Shown here: in pieces, positions 1 through 9,043 of the stretch
How positions within the stretch are numbered: position 1 is the first letter of the stretch
How the letters are laid out: every line of letters starts with the position of its first letter
NCBI RefSeq assembly: GCF_021390645.1
Contig: NZ_JAJEJT010000003.1
Coordinates: 868,001 to 932,000 of the forward strand
Reading direction: 5' to 3'
Length of the DNA: 64,000 bases
Origin: Paraburkholderia flagellata
GTDB lineage: Bacteria > Pseudomonadota > Gammaproteobacteria > Burkholderiales > Burkholderiaceae
Notes under the pieces: generated by a model
The model's input: the letters and a program-made list of their open reading frames with translations, nothing else
What the model was told of the DNA's origin: nothing
Databases searched by the model: none
Position numbers and translations under genes: made by a program

Positions 1-142
1 GGTGAACGGCGTAATGTTCTATTGCGATCCGTGGGGCAACTACACGGGCTATGAAGATGTGTTCACGAAGATCGACATGTGCCGCAAGCATTACGCGGCT
101 GTGGGTCTTGGCGAGGATTACGTGGACCAGTTCATCCGATGA
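1..142 (+). CDS. C-terminal fragment of a protein, possibly VOC/glyoxalase-like
   Basis: An open frame enters from the left edge (frame starting at base 2) and stops at the TGA at 140-142, giving the last 46 residues of a protein. The fragment contains the string FYCDPWGNY, which resembles the last strand of vicinal-oxygen-chelate proteins (usually DP-x-GN), but too little is visible to name it. Its stop overlaps the ATG of the next gene (ATGA), so the two are very likely translated from one message and belong to the same catabolic operon. Confidence 0.5.
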   Translation, partial: VNGVMFYCDPWGNYTGYEDVFTKIDMCRKHYAAVGLGEDYVDQFIR

Positions 143-876
143 GCCGCGCGCAATACGATTTCGCGGGGCGCGTGGCCGTCGTCACCGGCGCGGCGGGCGG
201 GATAGGCCGCGCGATCTGCAACGCGTTCGCGCGCGGTGGAGCGCGCACGGTCAACTGGGACCGCGTGCCCGGCTCGCTCGATACGAAAGATGCACCCCGC
301 CATATCGAAACCGACGTCACGCGAGCGGAAACGATCGAAGCGGCACTGGCCGCGACGCTCGCCGAATTCGGGCGCGTCGACTACCTCGTGAACAACGCGG
401 GCTTCGCCGGGTCGACCGTTGCACTCGACGCTTACGATCCCGCCGAATGGCAACGCATTGTCGACGTCAATCTGGTAGGCACCTATCACGTTTGCCGGTA
501 CGTCGTTCCCGCCATGCGCCGCGCGGGTTCGGGGCGCATCGTCAATGTGGCATCGCTTGCGGGCAAGGAAGGCACGCCGAACGCATCCGCCTATAGCGCA
601 GCGAAGGCCGGCGTGATCGCGCTCACCAAATCGCTTGGCAAGGAGCTCGCGCAAACGGGCATTCTCGTCAACGGCATTGCGCCCGCCGCCGTGCAAACGC
701 CGTTGCTCGCGCAGATGTCGCCCGCCCACGTGCAGACGATGATCGACAAAAGCCCGCTCGGGCGTCTAGGCACCGTCGATGAGGTCGCCGATCTCGCGCT
801 ATGGCTTTGTTCGGATTCCTGCAGTTTCAGCACCGGCGCAATATTCGATCTTTCCGGCGGCCGCGCGACGTACTAG
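139..876 (+). CDS. SDR-family NAD(P)-dependent oxidoreductase
   Basis: A 245-residue classical short-chain dehydrogenase. The cofactor motif TGAAGGIG lies at residues 16-23, NNAG at 85-88, the active serine near 139, and the catalytic Tyr152/Lys156 in YSAAK. The family oxidises or reduces alcohols, sugars or hydroxy acids in the cytoplasm. The start at 139 is preferred over an upstream ATG at 79 because it overlaps the previous stop and places the Rossmann motif at the usual distance. The gene is followed by an MFS carrier, a second SDR and an IclR regulator, which suggests uptake and oxidation of a sugar acid or similar hydroxylated substrate. The substrate cannot be read from the sequence. 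Confidence 0.9.
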   Translation: MSRAQYDFAGRVAVVTGAAGGIGRAICNAFARGGARTVNWDRVPGSLDTKDAPRHIETDVTRAETIEAALAATLAEFGRVDYLVNNAGFAGSTVALDAYDPAEWQRIVDVNLVGTYHVCRYVVPAMRRAGSGRIVNVASLAGKEGTPNASAYSAAKAGVIALTKSLGKELAQTGILVNGIAPAAVQTPLLAQMSPAHVQTMIDKSPLGRLGTVDEVADLALWLCSDSCSFSTGAIFDLSGGRATY

Positions 877-935
877 TACACGAGCCGCCCGATCCAAGAC
901 ACACACACACGATAACAGCCAAAAGGAGACACGCC

Positions 936-2237
936 ATGACCAAAAAACCGCAACGGCTCAAACGCATACAGACAATAGCCGTCGCCTTTCTGACAATAGC
1001 GGGCATCGTCAACTATCTGGACCGCAGCACGCTTTCCATCGCCAATCATTCGGTGGCGGAAGAACTGCATCTGAGCGCCTCGCAAATGGGTTTGCTGCTT
1101 TCGGCGTTCTCGCTCGCTTATGCGTTCGCGCAATTGCCGGTGGGCGCGATGCTCGACCGTTTCGGCTCGCGCGTGATGCTCGGGCTTGGCATGCTGGTGT
1201 GGTCGCTTGCACAGGTCACCGGCGGTTTCATCCAGACGCTCAACCATTTTCTGGCGGCGCGCGTGGTGCTGGGCATCGCCGAAGCGCCGCTCTTTCCAGC
1301 TGGCGCCAAAGTCATTCACGAGTGGTTCGCCGTGCGCGAACGCGGTGCGCCAACCGGCACGTTCGTTTCCTCCTCGACTATCGCGCCGATGATCGCGCCG
1401 CCGCTCCTCACCGTGCTGATGCTCGCATTCGGCTGGCGTCCGATGTTCATCATCATGGGCGTGCTGGGCGTGCTCGTCTCGGTTGGCTGGTATGTGGTCT
1501 ATCGCAACCGCGATCAAATCACGCTCACGGCTGAAGAAACAGCGTGGCTCGAAGACGGCGCAACCGAAGCCCCGAAAAAGAGTTCGCTGAGCTTCGCCGA
1601 GTGGGGCATGCTGCTCAAGCAGCGCAACACGTGGGGCATGATCTTCGGCTTCATGGGCGTGATCTACATGGTGTGGCTCTATCTCACCTGGCTGCCGGGC
1701 TATCTGGAGAAGGAGCGTCATATTTCGATCGCGCATACGGGCTGGCTCGTCGCCATTCCCTATGTGTTCGGCACGATCGGCATGGCCAGCAGCGGCTTTA
1801 TTTCCGATTACCTGCTCAAGCGCGGCATGGCGCCCATCCGCAGCCGCAAATGGCCGCTGTGTGTCGGCCTGATCGGCGCAGCGGCCTTCACCGTACCCGC
1901 TGCCTATACGCCAAGCACCGCGCTCGCCATTACCTATGTTTCCGTTGCGATGTTCTTCGTGAACATGTCGAGCGGAGCGGCCTGGGCGCTCGTGAGCGTG
2001 GCGGCCCCTCGTCATCTCGTGGCGTCGCTTGGCAGCATGCAGAACTTCGGCGGCTATTTGGGCGGCTCGTTTGCGCCGGTCATCACCGGCATCGTGGTCG
2101 ACCAGACGCATTCGTTCGTGAACGCCCTGCTCATTAGCGCAGCCGTCGCGTTCGCCGCCGCGTTCGTCTATCTCTTCGTCGTCAGGGAAGTCGCGCCGGC
2201 AGGCGAGCGCCAGGCGGCCGCTGCCCAACCCATCTGA
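936..2237 (+). CDS. MFS transporter, anion:cation symporter type
   Basis: A 433-residue major facilitator with about 12 hydrophobic segments. The N-terminus IVNYLDRSTLSIA and the early GAMLDRFGSR loop are typical of the ACS family (sugar-acid, hexuronate and phthalate carriers) that imports organic anions with protons. The ATG at 936 has a clear ribosome site, AAAAGGAG, at 921-928. An in-frame upstream extension to 801 overlaps the previous gene and lacks such a site. The gene sits between two dehydrogenases, so it probably imports their substrate. Confidence 0.88.
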   Translation: MTKKPQRLKRIQTIAVAFLTIAGIVNYLDRSTLSIANHSVAEELHLSASQMGLLLSAFSLAYAFAQLPVGAMLDRFGSRVMLGLGMLVWSLAQVTGGFIQTLNHFLAARVVLGIAEAPLFPAGAKVIHEWFAVRERGAPTGTFVSSSTIAPMIAPPLLTVLMLAFGWRPMFIIMGVLGVLVSVGWYVVYRNRDQITLTAEETAWLEDGATEAPKKSSLSFAEWGMLLKQRNTWGMIFGFMGVIYMVWLYLTWLPGYLEKERHISIAHTGWLVAIPYVFGTIGMASSGFISDYLLKRGMAPIRSRKWPLCVGLIGAAAFTVPAAYTPSTALAITYVSVAMFFVNMSSGAAWALVSVAAPRHLVASLGSMQNFGGYLGGSFAPVITGIVVDQTHSFVNALLISAAVAFAAAFVYLFVVREVAPAGERQAAAAQPI

Positions 2238-2264
2238 ATCACCCATTCATTCGCACTACGCATC

Positions 2265-2993
2265 ATGACATTCAAGGACAACTTTCTCGCGGGCAAGGTC
2301 GCGCTCGTGACCGGCGGCCACTCCGGCATCGGCGCGGCTATCGCCAACCGGCTCGCGCAACTCGGCGCACGCACGACGGCGGCTGGCCTTCCGCCCCCCG
2401 CCGGTACACCCGACGCGCTCGATACCGGCGTGCAGCGCGCCTCGCTCGATGTGCGTTCGAGCGAAGACGTGGCGCAACTGATGGGTGGCTTCGAGAGGCT
2501 CGATATCGTCGTGAACTGCGCGGGCGTGATCAGCCGCGGCGAAGAGCATCAGATCGAGGCGTTCGAGCGCGTGCTCGACATCAATCTCAACGGCACCATG
2601 CGCGTGTGTACGAGCGCGCGCGAGTTGCTCAAGGCGTCGTCGGGCTGCATCGTCAATACGGCCTCCATGCTGAGCTTTTTCGGTGGCGGCCTCGTGCCGG
2701 CCTATAGCGCCAGCAAGGGCGGCGTGGCGCAGCTCACGCGCTCGCTCGCCATTGCCTATGCGCCCGACAATATCCGCGTGAATGCACTCGCGCCCGGCTG
2801 GATCGCCACGCCCCTCACCCAGGCGCTGCAGGACGACGGTGGCCGCTCGCAGGGCATACTCGAGCGCACGCCGATGAAACGCTGGGGGCAGCCCGAGGAA
2901 GTCGCGAACGTCGCCGCGTTTCTCTGCTCGCCCGCCGCTTCGTTCATGACGGGCGCGATCGTGCCCGTGGACGGCGGCTATCTCTGCGCCTGA
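2265..2993 (+). CDS. SDR-family NAD(P)-dependent oxidoreductase
   Basis: A 242-residue short-chain dehydrogenase with TGGHSGIG at residues 16-23, NCAG at 84-87 (a common variant of NNAG), a serine at 134 and YSASK at 147-151. It ends in the usual [10 protein letters not shown] segment. It starts 27 bases after the MFS stop, consistent with co-transcription. It is only distantly similar to the SDR at 139-876, so the two probably catalyse different oxidation steps of one pathway. Confidence 0.9.
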   Translation: MTFKDNFLAGKVALVTGGHSGIGAAIANRLAQLGARTTAAGLPPPAGTPDALDTGVQRASLDVRSSEDVAQLMGGFERLDIVVNCAGVISRGEEHQIEAFERVLDINLNGTMRVCTSARELLKASSGCIVNTASMLSFFGGGLVPAYSASKGGVAQLTRSLAIAYAPDNIRVNALAPGWIATPLTQALQDDGGRSQGILERTPMKRWGQPEEVANVAAFLCSPAASFMTGAIVPVDGGYLCA

Positions 2994-3014
2994 TGCCCTG
3001 GAATTGCGGGCATA

Positions 3015-3863
3015 ATGGCGCCACACATGGTGCCCGCAAGCTTTCCGATGTCGACCACTGATTCCCCCGCCTCCTCCCAACCCGGCGACGCCAAGGGCGT
3101 CGCGGGCACGGCCGCCTTTTCGAAGTTCATCGCCGTGCTTCAGCTCATTGCCGACGCCAGCACGCCGCCGAACATCGCGAAGCTCGTGGCCGCGAGCGGC
3201 TATCCGCGCCCGACCGTGCATCGCATCGTTGCCGCACTGCAGGCCGAAGGGCTAGTCGCGGCCGTGGGCGGCGGCAATACGTTCGCGCTCGGGCCGCGTC
3301 TCGTGAATCTGGCAAGCCGCAGCTGGGAGCGCTCCGACCTGCGCATCGCCTCCGTCGACGCCCTCATGGAACTGCGCAACGTCACCTCGGAAACGGTGCA
3401 CCTCGCCGTGCCCAGCGACGGCGCAATGGTGTACATCGAAAAGCTCGAAAGTCCGCACGCCGTGCGCATGGCCTCGCGTATCGGCACGCGTGTGGCGATC
3501 ACGTCGAGTTCGGTTGGCAAAGCCTGGCTGGCCACACTCACGCCTGCCGAGCGCGAGCCGCTGATTGCGCAGGCGCCGCGCGTGCGTTTCACCGAGCATA
3601 CGATGACGGACCTCGGCGCGATCCGCGACGAGATCGAACTCACGGCGCAACGCGGTTATGCGGAAGACCGCGAAGAAAACGAGCAATCGATCTGGTGTTA
3701 CGGCGCGGCGATTCTCGGCGCCGATGGCCACGCCGTGGGCTGCGTGAGCGTCAGCATGCCGATGTTCCGCCGCCAGGACGATGCGCAACGCAGCTACATC
3801 GAACCGCTGCTCGCCGCATGCCGCACGATCGCCGCGCGGCTTGGCCCGGTTTGCGCGCGGTAG
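3015..3863 (+). CDS. IclR-family transcriptional regulator
   Basis: A protein of 282 residues from the first ATG, or 271 from the ATG at 3048. Neither start has a strong ribosome site. The N-terminal winged helix (segment KFIAVLQLIAD through PTVHRIVAALQAEGLV) is followed by an IclR effector domain with GSSVGKAWLA-like and RGYAEDREEN segments. Position immediately after the SDR-MFS-SDR genes on the same strand suggests it controls that catabolic set and senses a pathway intermediate. Confidence 0.9.
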   Translation: MAPHMVPASFPMSTTDSPASSQPGDAKGVAGTAAFSKFIAVLQLIADASTPPNIAKLVAASGYPRPTVHRIVAALQAEGLVAAVGGGNTFALGPRLVNLASRSWERSDLRIASVDALMELRNVTSETVHLAVPSDGAMVYIEKLESPHAVRMASRIGTRVAITSSSVGKAWLATLTPAEREPLIAQAPRVRFTEHTMTDLGAIRDEIELTAQRGYAEDREENEQSIWCYGAAILGADGHAVGCVSVSMPMFRRQDDAQRSYIEPLLAACRTIAARLGPVCAR

Positions 3864-3884
3864 CGCAACAACCGCCGGGCTCGC

Positions 3885-4319
3885 CTACTTCGCCTCTTCC
3901 ACACGCCGCTCGTCAGTGTTGCTGGGGTATTTCGCCTGCCCGAAGCGAATGATCAGCACGCCCAGCGCGATCAGCACGATCGCGCCCGCTGAAGCCAGCA
4001 AATGCAGCTCGGTGTTCGCGCCCGCGCGCAGGATGAGGTCCCGCGCAATCGACACCATGGCGATATAGAGCGGGAAGCGCACCGGCAGCTGGCCCGCCTT
4101 GAGATACTGCCCGACCATGGCGAAGATCTCGAGGTAGAGAAACATCAGCAGCAGGTCGGTCAGCGTCACGCCATCCGACTGCACCATGCGCCATATCAGC
4201 ACGCCCATGGCCGCCACGGTGCCAATGCCGATGATCAACAGGCCGAACAGTTCGGCCAGCTCCATGGCGCGCTCGAGGCGCCCCTTGATCGCTCGTTGCA
4301 GAGCGTTCTCGTACTTCAT
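3885..4319 (-). CDS. psiE: PsiE-family inner-membrane protein
   Basis: 144 residues with four hydrophobic segments (GLLIIGIGTVAAMGVLIW, LTDLLLMFLYLEIFAMV, FPLYIAMVSIARDLIL, AGAIVLIALGVLIIRF). The conserved RFPLYIAMVSIARDLIL stretch is typical of the phosphate-starvation-inducible PsiE family, whose biochemical role is unknown. The ATG at 4319 gives a length close to E. coli PsiE. No Pho box was identified. It is convergent with the IclR gene and downstream of the DapA-family gene. Confidence 0.8.
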   Translation of the reverse strand: MKYENALQRAIKGRLERAMELAELFGLLIIGIGTVAAMGVLIWRMVQSDGVTLTDLLLMFLYLEIFAMVGQYLKAGQLPVRFPLYIAMVSIARDLILRAGANTELHLLASAGAIVLIALGVLIIRFGQAKYPSNTDERRVEEAK

Positions 4320-4422
4320 CTTTGCGGTTTCCCCATGACACGGTAGGGGGATAGTAGCGCGACAAGATGAAAGTTCGAAAATGCGCAAAAAAATCAGCGC
4401 GGATCGAGCCCGTAAAGCGCAA

Positions 4423-5301
4423 TCAATGCGGCGGCGCGACGGCGCGCAGGTCGTCCAGCACGGCGCGCGCGAATTCGAGTTGCGTGACGAGCGCGGGTGA
4501 AGCCGTGCGGATCGGCATACGCGATTCGGGCGACAGGGTGCCGTCGAGCGCCAGCATGGCCTTGATCGCACTCGGGTTCGGCGCGGCGAACAACAAGCGC
4601 AGCACACTCTTGAAGCGCGCGAAAAGCCGGCTCGCCGCCTCGCCGTATCCTGCCTTCACGAGCGAGCGCACATCGCGCAGCAAGTCCGGGCAAATGTGTG
4701 CGCTCGCGAGTATGCCGCCTGTGGCACCCGCTTCGAGACATTCCAGGAACGCTTCGTCAGTACCGCAAAGCATCGAGATCGGCAATTGCCCCAGCGCCTT
4801 GAAGCGCTCGCTCGCGCAAGCCTTGATCGCCACGATATTGTCGATTTCCGCCAGTTGGCGCACCGTTTCGACTTCGATCGATACACCTGTGCGATGCGGA
4901 ACGTCGTAGAGCACCAGCGGCTTCGACGTGGCACGCGCGATCTGCCCAAAGTGCCAGGCAAGCCCCGCCTGGTCCGGGCACACATAGTACGGCGCGGGAA
5001 CGAGAAAGCCTGCCACGTTCCACTTTTCCAGCGCGCGCAGATCCTGAACGAACGCACGCGTGTCGCTGCCGCCCAAGCCCGCGATCACCGGCACGCGGCC
5101 CGCGGCCACCTCCGTGATGGCCCGCAGCACACTCACGCGTTCTACGTCGCTCAGGAGCGCGGCCTCCCCGGTCGTGCTGAGCGCGACGATTCCTGTCACG
5201 CCGCGGCTCGCGTATTCGTCCGTGAGGCGCTCCAGCGCCTCGATATCCACTTCGCCATTGCGCAACGGCGTGACGATGGGCAACCAGATTCCTTCGAACA
5301 T
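4423..5301 (-). CDS. Dihydrodipicolinate synthase/N-acetylneuraminate lyase family protein
   Basis: A 292-residue TIM-barrel class I aldolase/dehydratase. The first strand GIWLPIVTPL, the segment STTGEAALLSDVER, the catalytic tyrosine in VLYDVPHRTG and the Schiff-base lysine in IVAIKACA are all present. Members include DapA, sugar-acid dehydratases and pyruvate aldolases. The paralog-like sequence and catabolic context argue against lysine synthesis and for a 2-keto-3-deoxy sugar acid or related substrate. It begins one base after the stop of the upstream gene, implying translational coupling. Confidence 0.85.
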   Translation of the reverse strand: MFEGIWLPIVTPLRNGEVDIEALERLTDEYASRGVTGIVALSTTGEAALLSDVERVSVLRAITEVAAGRVPVIAGLGGSDTRAFVQDLRALEKWNVAGFLVPAPYYVCPDQAGLAWHFGQIARATSKPLVLYDVPHRTGVSIEVETVRQLAEIDNIVAIKACASERFKALGQLPISMLCGTDEAFLECLEAGATGGILASAHICPDLLRDVRSLVKAGYGEAASRLFARFKSVLRLLFAAPNPSAIKAMLALDGTLSPESRMPIRTASPALVTQLEFARAVLDDLRAVAPPH

Positions 5302-5302
5302 A

Positions 5303-5635
5303 TCAGGCCCCCTTGTTGACGGTGCGCGGGCGCAACGCGCCGATCGTGGCCTGCGGCACGCTGGCTATCAGCGTATGCATCGTGAAGTCGATGTCTTCGG
5401 GCGCGATATCGAGTTGCACGCGCATGGCGCCGCGCACGAACGAGGTTTGCGCGACGTAGACGCCAAGCGGGGAATGAAGCAGCGCGGTGAGATGGGCTCG
5501 TGCGCCTTCCTCAGTATTCGCGGTGAGCATGACTTCGAGCCAGACACGCGGGGCCCGCAACGGGACGACCTTCGCACGCGGGCGCTCAAACGGCGCCGCG
5601 ATCTCGAAACGGGGGATGGGATTTGCGCAAGCCAT
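5303..5635 (-). CDS. Hypothetical protein upstream of the DapA-family gene
   Basis: 110 residues from the ATG at 5635. A longer reading to 5671 is possible but adds nothing recognisable. There is no signal peptide or membrane segment. The middle contains the alternating hydrophobic stretches VWLEVMLTAN and MRVQLDIAPEDID, suggesting a small alpha/beta fold. I do not recognise the family. The stop codon lies one base from the start of the DapA-family gene, so it probably functions with that enzyme. Confidence 0.65.
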   Translation of the reverse strand: MACANPIPRFEIAAPFERPRAKVVPLRAPRVWLEVMLTANTEEGARAHLTALLHSPLGVYVAQTSFVRGAMRVQLDIAPEDIDFTMHTLIASVPQATIGALRPRTVNKGA

Positions 5636-5734
5636 GAGATTTGAATTGCCATTCGCAGGTTGTGAACACAACTTCAGCGTATTACCGAACGCGTAAAGGC
5701 GGTGTTAAAAATAGCAGCCCTTGTTGTGTAAATT

Positions 5735-6076
5735 TCAAATGCTTTGTGCGAGCTGGGGATTCAACTCCAGATGCAGCACGACGAGCCAGCGGCGTGGGCA
5801 CGCGTTGGCAATTTCCAGTTGCGTTGCGTGCGCGCCGCCGGTCCGCGCGGGTCCGATGAATCCTTGCTTCTTTGCCGCGGCCCATGCGGTCCGCGCATCG
5901 GTCACCAGCCAGTTGCTCACGAGAAAGCACGTGATGCAGCTGAAGATCACCGTCTCGAAGTCCGAAATGCCCGGATCGATTCGTTGGGTAACGTAGCCGA
6001 ACACGGCGGTCAATATCTGGTCCACGGAAAACGTGAGAAGCGCGAGCTTCAGCCAGCCTCGAAAGCGCATCGGCAT
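5735..6076 (-). CDS. Small membrane protein, paralog of the 6706-7092 gene
   Basis: 113 residues with two hydrophobic segments (LKLALLTFSVDQILTAVFGYV and VIFSCITCFLVSNWLV), then a DARTAW-AAAKKQGF loop and a C-terminal hydrophobic motif ACPRRWLVVLHLEL. The same arrangement recurs in the protein at 6706-7092. I do not recognise a named family. The start is taken at 6076, next to a second ATG at 6070. The longer frame to 6202 has an Arg-rich, unconvincing N-terminus. Confidence 0.65.
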   Translation of the reverse strand: MPMRFRGWLKLALLTFSVDQILTAVFGYVTQRIDPGISDFETVIFSCITCFLVSNWLVTDARTAWAAAKKQGFIGPARTGGAHATQLEIANACPRRWLVVLHLELNPQLAQSI

Positions 6077-6292
6077 GATCAACGGAGAACCACGGGATTG
6101 AAGGGCGGGTGACAAAACATGGCAATGCCTCAAGCGGATTCGACGCGCAAGTGTAGGCGTGGCGTTCTTCGTCGCACAAGAAAAAATGCCGTAAACAAAC
6201 ACCGCATTTACACGCGGGCGGCCGATCTTTTACGGCTTATTTACACGCCGTTCGCTACGATTCTTCTGTTGCGAAATCTCTCAGGCCAGTTC

Positions 6293-6685
6293 GTGTTGAA
6301 ACTCCTCATCCCCGTCTTCGACCACCACGGCGCAGCCGAAGCCGCTCGCCACAGCGCGTTTCTTTTCGCCGAACGAGGCATGGTGGAGGTCGAGGTCGTC
6401 GAAACGACGCACCGCGCTGGCAGCGACCACGCTGCGCGCACGCGCAGGCGACGGCGCACGCGCGACATGCTCGACGCCACCTGCGCGATTCTCAAAGACG
6501 CAGGCGTGCCGTACCGGCTGCGGCACGCTGCGGGGCCCGCAGAGCGCAGCATCGCGGCGTGCGTGGAATGCGGTGGCGCGGATATCGTTCTCGTGGACGC
6601 AAGCCATCTCGGCTTTCTGCGTAAATGGATGATGCTCGCACGGCTCAGGCGGCTTTGCAGTGTGCCGGTGACCTTGTTGCATTGA
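6293..6685 (+). CDS. Universal stress protein (UspA) domain protein, degenerate
   Basis: About 130 residues from the GTG at 6293; a TTG at 6296 is the alternative. The frame is open to an ATG at 6119, but the extra 58 residues are basic and unlike the fold. KLLIPVFD at the N-terminus and ADIVLVDASHLGFLRKW near the end match the first and late strands of the Usp fold. The usual ATP motif G-2x-G-9x-G(S/T) is absent, so nucleotide binding is doubtful. Two related small membrane proteins flank it on either side. Confidence 0.6.
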   Translation: MLKLLIPVFDHHGAAEAARHSAFLFAERGMVEVEVVETTHRAGSDHAARTRRRRRTRDMLDATCAILKDAGVPYRLRHAAGPAERSIAACVECGGADIVLVDASHLGFLRKWMMLARLRRLCSVPVTLLH

Positions 6686-6705
6686 CTGCGCATCACGCCC
6701 GACAA

Positions 6706-7092
6706 ATGCGCAAACCCTCTTCGCCCATCCGCCGCATGTTCCAGGCTGTGCGCGCTACTAGCCCGCAAAAACGCGCCTTGCTTCGCGTCTGCGCGCTCAT
6801 CCTCCTGATCAATCCGATTTTGACCTCGGCATTCGCGTTTTTCGCCTTTTCGAATCACCCGGATTTCGCGCTGGGGCTGACGGCATTCTTCTGCTTCATG
6901 TGCTGTACGCTGCTTGCCGTCTGGATACGCTCAGACGCGCGGCATGCGTGGTCGCGAGCACGAGAGTCGGGCTTCGTTCAGCCGGCCGCCATTCGGCCCG
7001 GGCGCGCTGTGCGCGTGTCGAGCGCTTGTCCTGCCCGGTGGCTGGTCGTGCTGCATGTGGAATTGCATGGAGGCGTCGTGGCGACGCGGTAG
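6706..7092 (+). CDS. Small membrane protein, paralog of the 5735-6076 gene
   Basis: 128 residues from the ATG at 6706 (alternative ATG at 6736). Two hydrophobic segments (LLRVCALILLINPILTSAFA and LTAFFCFMCCTLLAVWI) are followed by SDARHAW-SRARESGF and the C-terminal motif ACPARWLVVLHVEL. The family is not recognised. It starts 20 bases after the Usp-like gene and is probably co-transcribed with it. The shared motif with the divergent gene at 5735-6076 indicates duplication around the stress-protein gene. Confidence 0.65.
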   Translation: MRKPSSPIRRMFQAVRATSPQKRALLRVCALILLINPILTSAFAFFAFSNHPDFALGLTAFFCFMCCTLLAVWIRSDARHAWSRARESGFVQPAAIRPGRAVRVSSACPARWLVVLHVELHGGVVATR

Positions 7093-7253
7093 TTCCACAC
7101 TGTTCGTGTCGGAGACTTTGGTGAGCTACCGCGCAAAACCTGCATACATCGACATGTTCGAGAACGTGCGGCGTGCGACATTGCCCTGCCGCCCCCGCGC
7201 AATGCGGACTACTATATTGTCAGTGTATTGGGCTACCCGGCAAAGGAGGCTCG

Positions 7254-8537
7254 ATGGCTGACTGGTCGAACATGATGCGGGATTTCGTCGACGAAATCGC
7301 TGCGAGCGTGGCCATGATCGGCCGCGACGAGCGCGGACAGTTCGTCGTTTCGGCCTGCAACGATCATTTCATGCGGATGACGGGCGGCAGGCGCAGCGCG
7401 ATCAAGTCATTCCCGGCGTCGTTCGATGCGCTCATTCCCAATTACGCGAGAACCGAATTCCGCCAGAAACTGACCGACTGCTTTGAATCCGGCGTTGCCC
7501 GGGAACTCGAGCAAGCCTACGACCTGAGGGACGGAACACACTGGTGGCGCTTGTCGTTGAAGCCGATCCGCCACGCCGAAAACGGAGTCTCCGTGCTCGA
7601 AATCATGGTGACGGGCCTGGAAATCACGACGAAGATGCTGCTCACGCACGAACTGGAAGTCAGCACTTCGCGCTTTCGCTCCGTCGTCGATGCGGCCTAC
7701 GACGCGATCATCACGATCGACCAGCAGCATTGCATTACGCTGTTCAACCGCGCCGCCGAGAACCTGTTCGGCTACTCCGCCACGGAAATGCTCGGGCAGC
7801 CCATTACCGAGCTTCTGCCCGAGCGCTACCGCGCCAATCATTCGCAATACGTCCACCAGTTCGCGCGTTCGCCCGTGCGCTCCCGGCAAATGGACGAACG
7901 CAACCGCGTTTATGGGCTCCACCGCGATGGGTCGCTATTGCCTGTTGAAATCGCGATTTCGAAGATCAACGTTGGCGGGCTGATCGAATTCACCGCCGTC
8001 ATTCGCGATATCGCCGATCGCGTTCAATTGATGGACCTGCTGCAGAAGCAGGCCGTGACCGACGAGCTGACCGGCCTGCCGAACCGCCGTGAATTCACTG
8101 ACACCGTCGACGCGCTTCTGGAGTCGGACAATACGCTCTCCGTCTTCATTCTCGATATCGATTACTTCAAGAAGATCAACGACAGCTACGGACACGACAT
8201 TGGCGACGAAGTGCTGCGCGTCCTGGCCAAGGTCGTGATGAACTCCAACTGCCGCATCGGCGTGTTTGCCCGCTGGGGAGGCGAGGAGTTCGTCGCTGCG
8301 CTGCCTGACGCCGATATCGGGCAGGCACGGGCGGCAGCCGAGGAATTGCGCCTCGCAATCGAGCAGCAGAAGTTCGAACACACCTGGCGGCTAGGCAAAC
8401 CCGTTCCATTTACGGTGAGCATTGGCGTGACCGAGCGCCAGCCGGGCGACCGCGACTTGGGTCAACTCATCAAACGCGCGGACCTCGCGCTGTATCGAGC
8501 CAAGGACAACGGACGCAACCGCGTGGAAATCGGCTAG
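7254..8537 (+). CDS. PAS-PAS-GGDEF diguanylate cyclase
   Basis: 427 residues. An N-terminal PAS-like region (about residues 10-120) is followed by a clear PAS domain starting at RFRSVVDAAYDAIITID, then a GGDEF domain from LTGLPNRREF onward with the active signature RWGGEEF. It should make cyclic-di-GMP in response to a PAS-sensed cue. The inhibitory RxxD site normally found just before the signature reads CRIG here, so product inhibition may be lost. There is no signal peptide or transmembrane helix, so the protein is cytoplasmic. The ATG at 7254 follows the ribosome site AAAGGAGG. Confidence 0.92.
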   Translation: MADWSNMMRDFVDEIAASVAMIGRDERGQFVVSACNDHFMRMTGGRRSAIKSFPASFDALIPNYARTEFRQKLTDCFESGVARELEQAYDLRDGTHWWRLSLKPIRHAENGVSVLEIMVTGLEITTKMLLTHELEVSTSRFRSVVDAAYDAIITIDQQHCITLFNRAAENLFGYSATEMLGQPITELLPERYRANHSQYVHQFARSPVRSRQMDERNRVYGLHRDGSLLPVEIAISKINVGGLIEFTAVIRDIADRVQLMDLLQKQAVTDELTGLPNRREFTDTVDALLESDNTLSVFILDIDYFKKINDSYGHDIGDEVLRVLAKVVMNSNCRIGVFARWGGEEFVAALPDADIGQARAAAEELRLAIEQQKFEHTWRLGKPVPFTVSIGVTERQPGDRDLGQLIKRADLALYRAKDNGRNRVEIG

Positions 8538-8581
8538 CCTACGCCGCAATCGCATCGCCCCGTCTCGCCAAGGAGCCTCTC

Positions 8582-8968
8582 ATGGACAGAATTGCGCTGG
8601 CCTGCGCGGCCGTGCTGGGTCTTTTGCTGTTTGGCCTCGGCGTAACCATCTCCTTGCTGCGCTTTCGCGAAGGCACGCTCTCGGGTTGCGCGCCAGATCC
8701 GGCTAGCCTGCTGCACAAGTTTGTTCGCGCGCACGCGAACACTGCCGAATATGTGCCCTTCCTGGCCGTGCTCTTTCTCTATCTGGGCGCACGCTCGCCC
8801 TCGCCTGCAACGCTCGCGCTGATCGTGGCGGCAACCCTCTGCCGGTGCCTTCTCGTTGTCGGGCTGATCGCGTTTCCATCGATGGCGAAGCCCAATCCCG
8901 CTCGATTTCTCGGCGCGCTCGGCACTTACGCTGCCGGCATCGCGTTGAGTCTTGCGTTGCTGCGTTGA
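8582..8968 (+). CDS. MAPEG-family membrane protein
   Basis: 128 residues with four hydrophobic helices. The pattern VRAHANTAEYVPFLAVLFLY is the family hallmark (helix 2 of membrane-associated eicosanoid/glutathione-metabolism proteins), and R-LG-LGTY-AG occurs in the last part. Bacterial members are usually glutathione-related membrane enzymes of unknown substrate. The ATG at 8582 is preceded by AAGGAG. It follows the diguanylate cyclase by 44 bases, but no functional link is evident. Confidence 0.85.
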   Translation: MDRIALACAAVLGLLLFGLGVTISLLRFREGTLSGCAPDPASLLHKFVRAHANTAEYVPFLAVLFLYLGARSPSPATLALIVAATLCRCLLVVGLIAFPSMAKPNPARFLGALGTYAAGIALSLALLR

Positions 8969-9043
8969 GTCGAGTGTGGCCAACTGGCCGCCGCAATGCT
9001 GCCTCCTACGCTGTGCGCGCAAAGCTTTGCATTGCGGTGTTCA

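Noticed and set aside
873..2246. 457-codon minus-strand frame opposite the first MFS gene
   Set aside because: It is an antisense shadow. The plus-strand MFS has a ribosome site and clear membrane helices.
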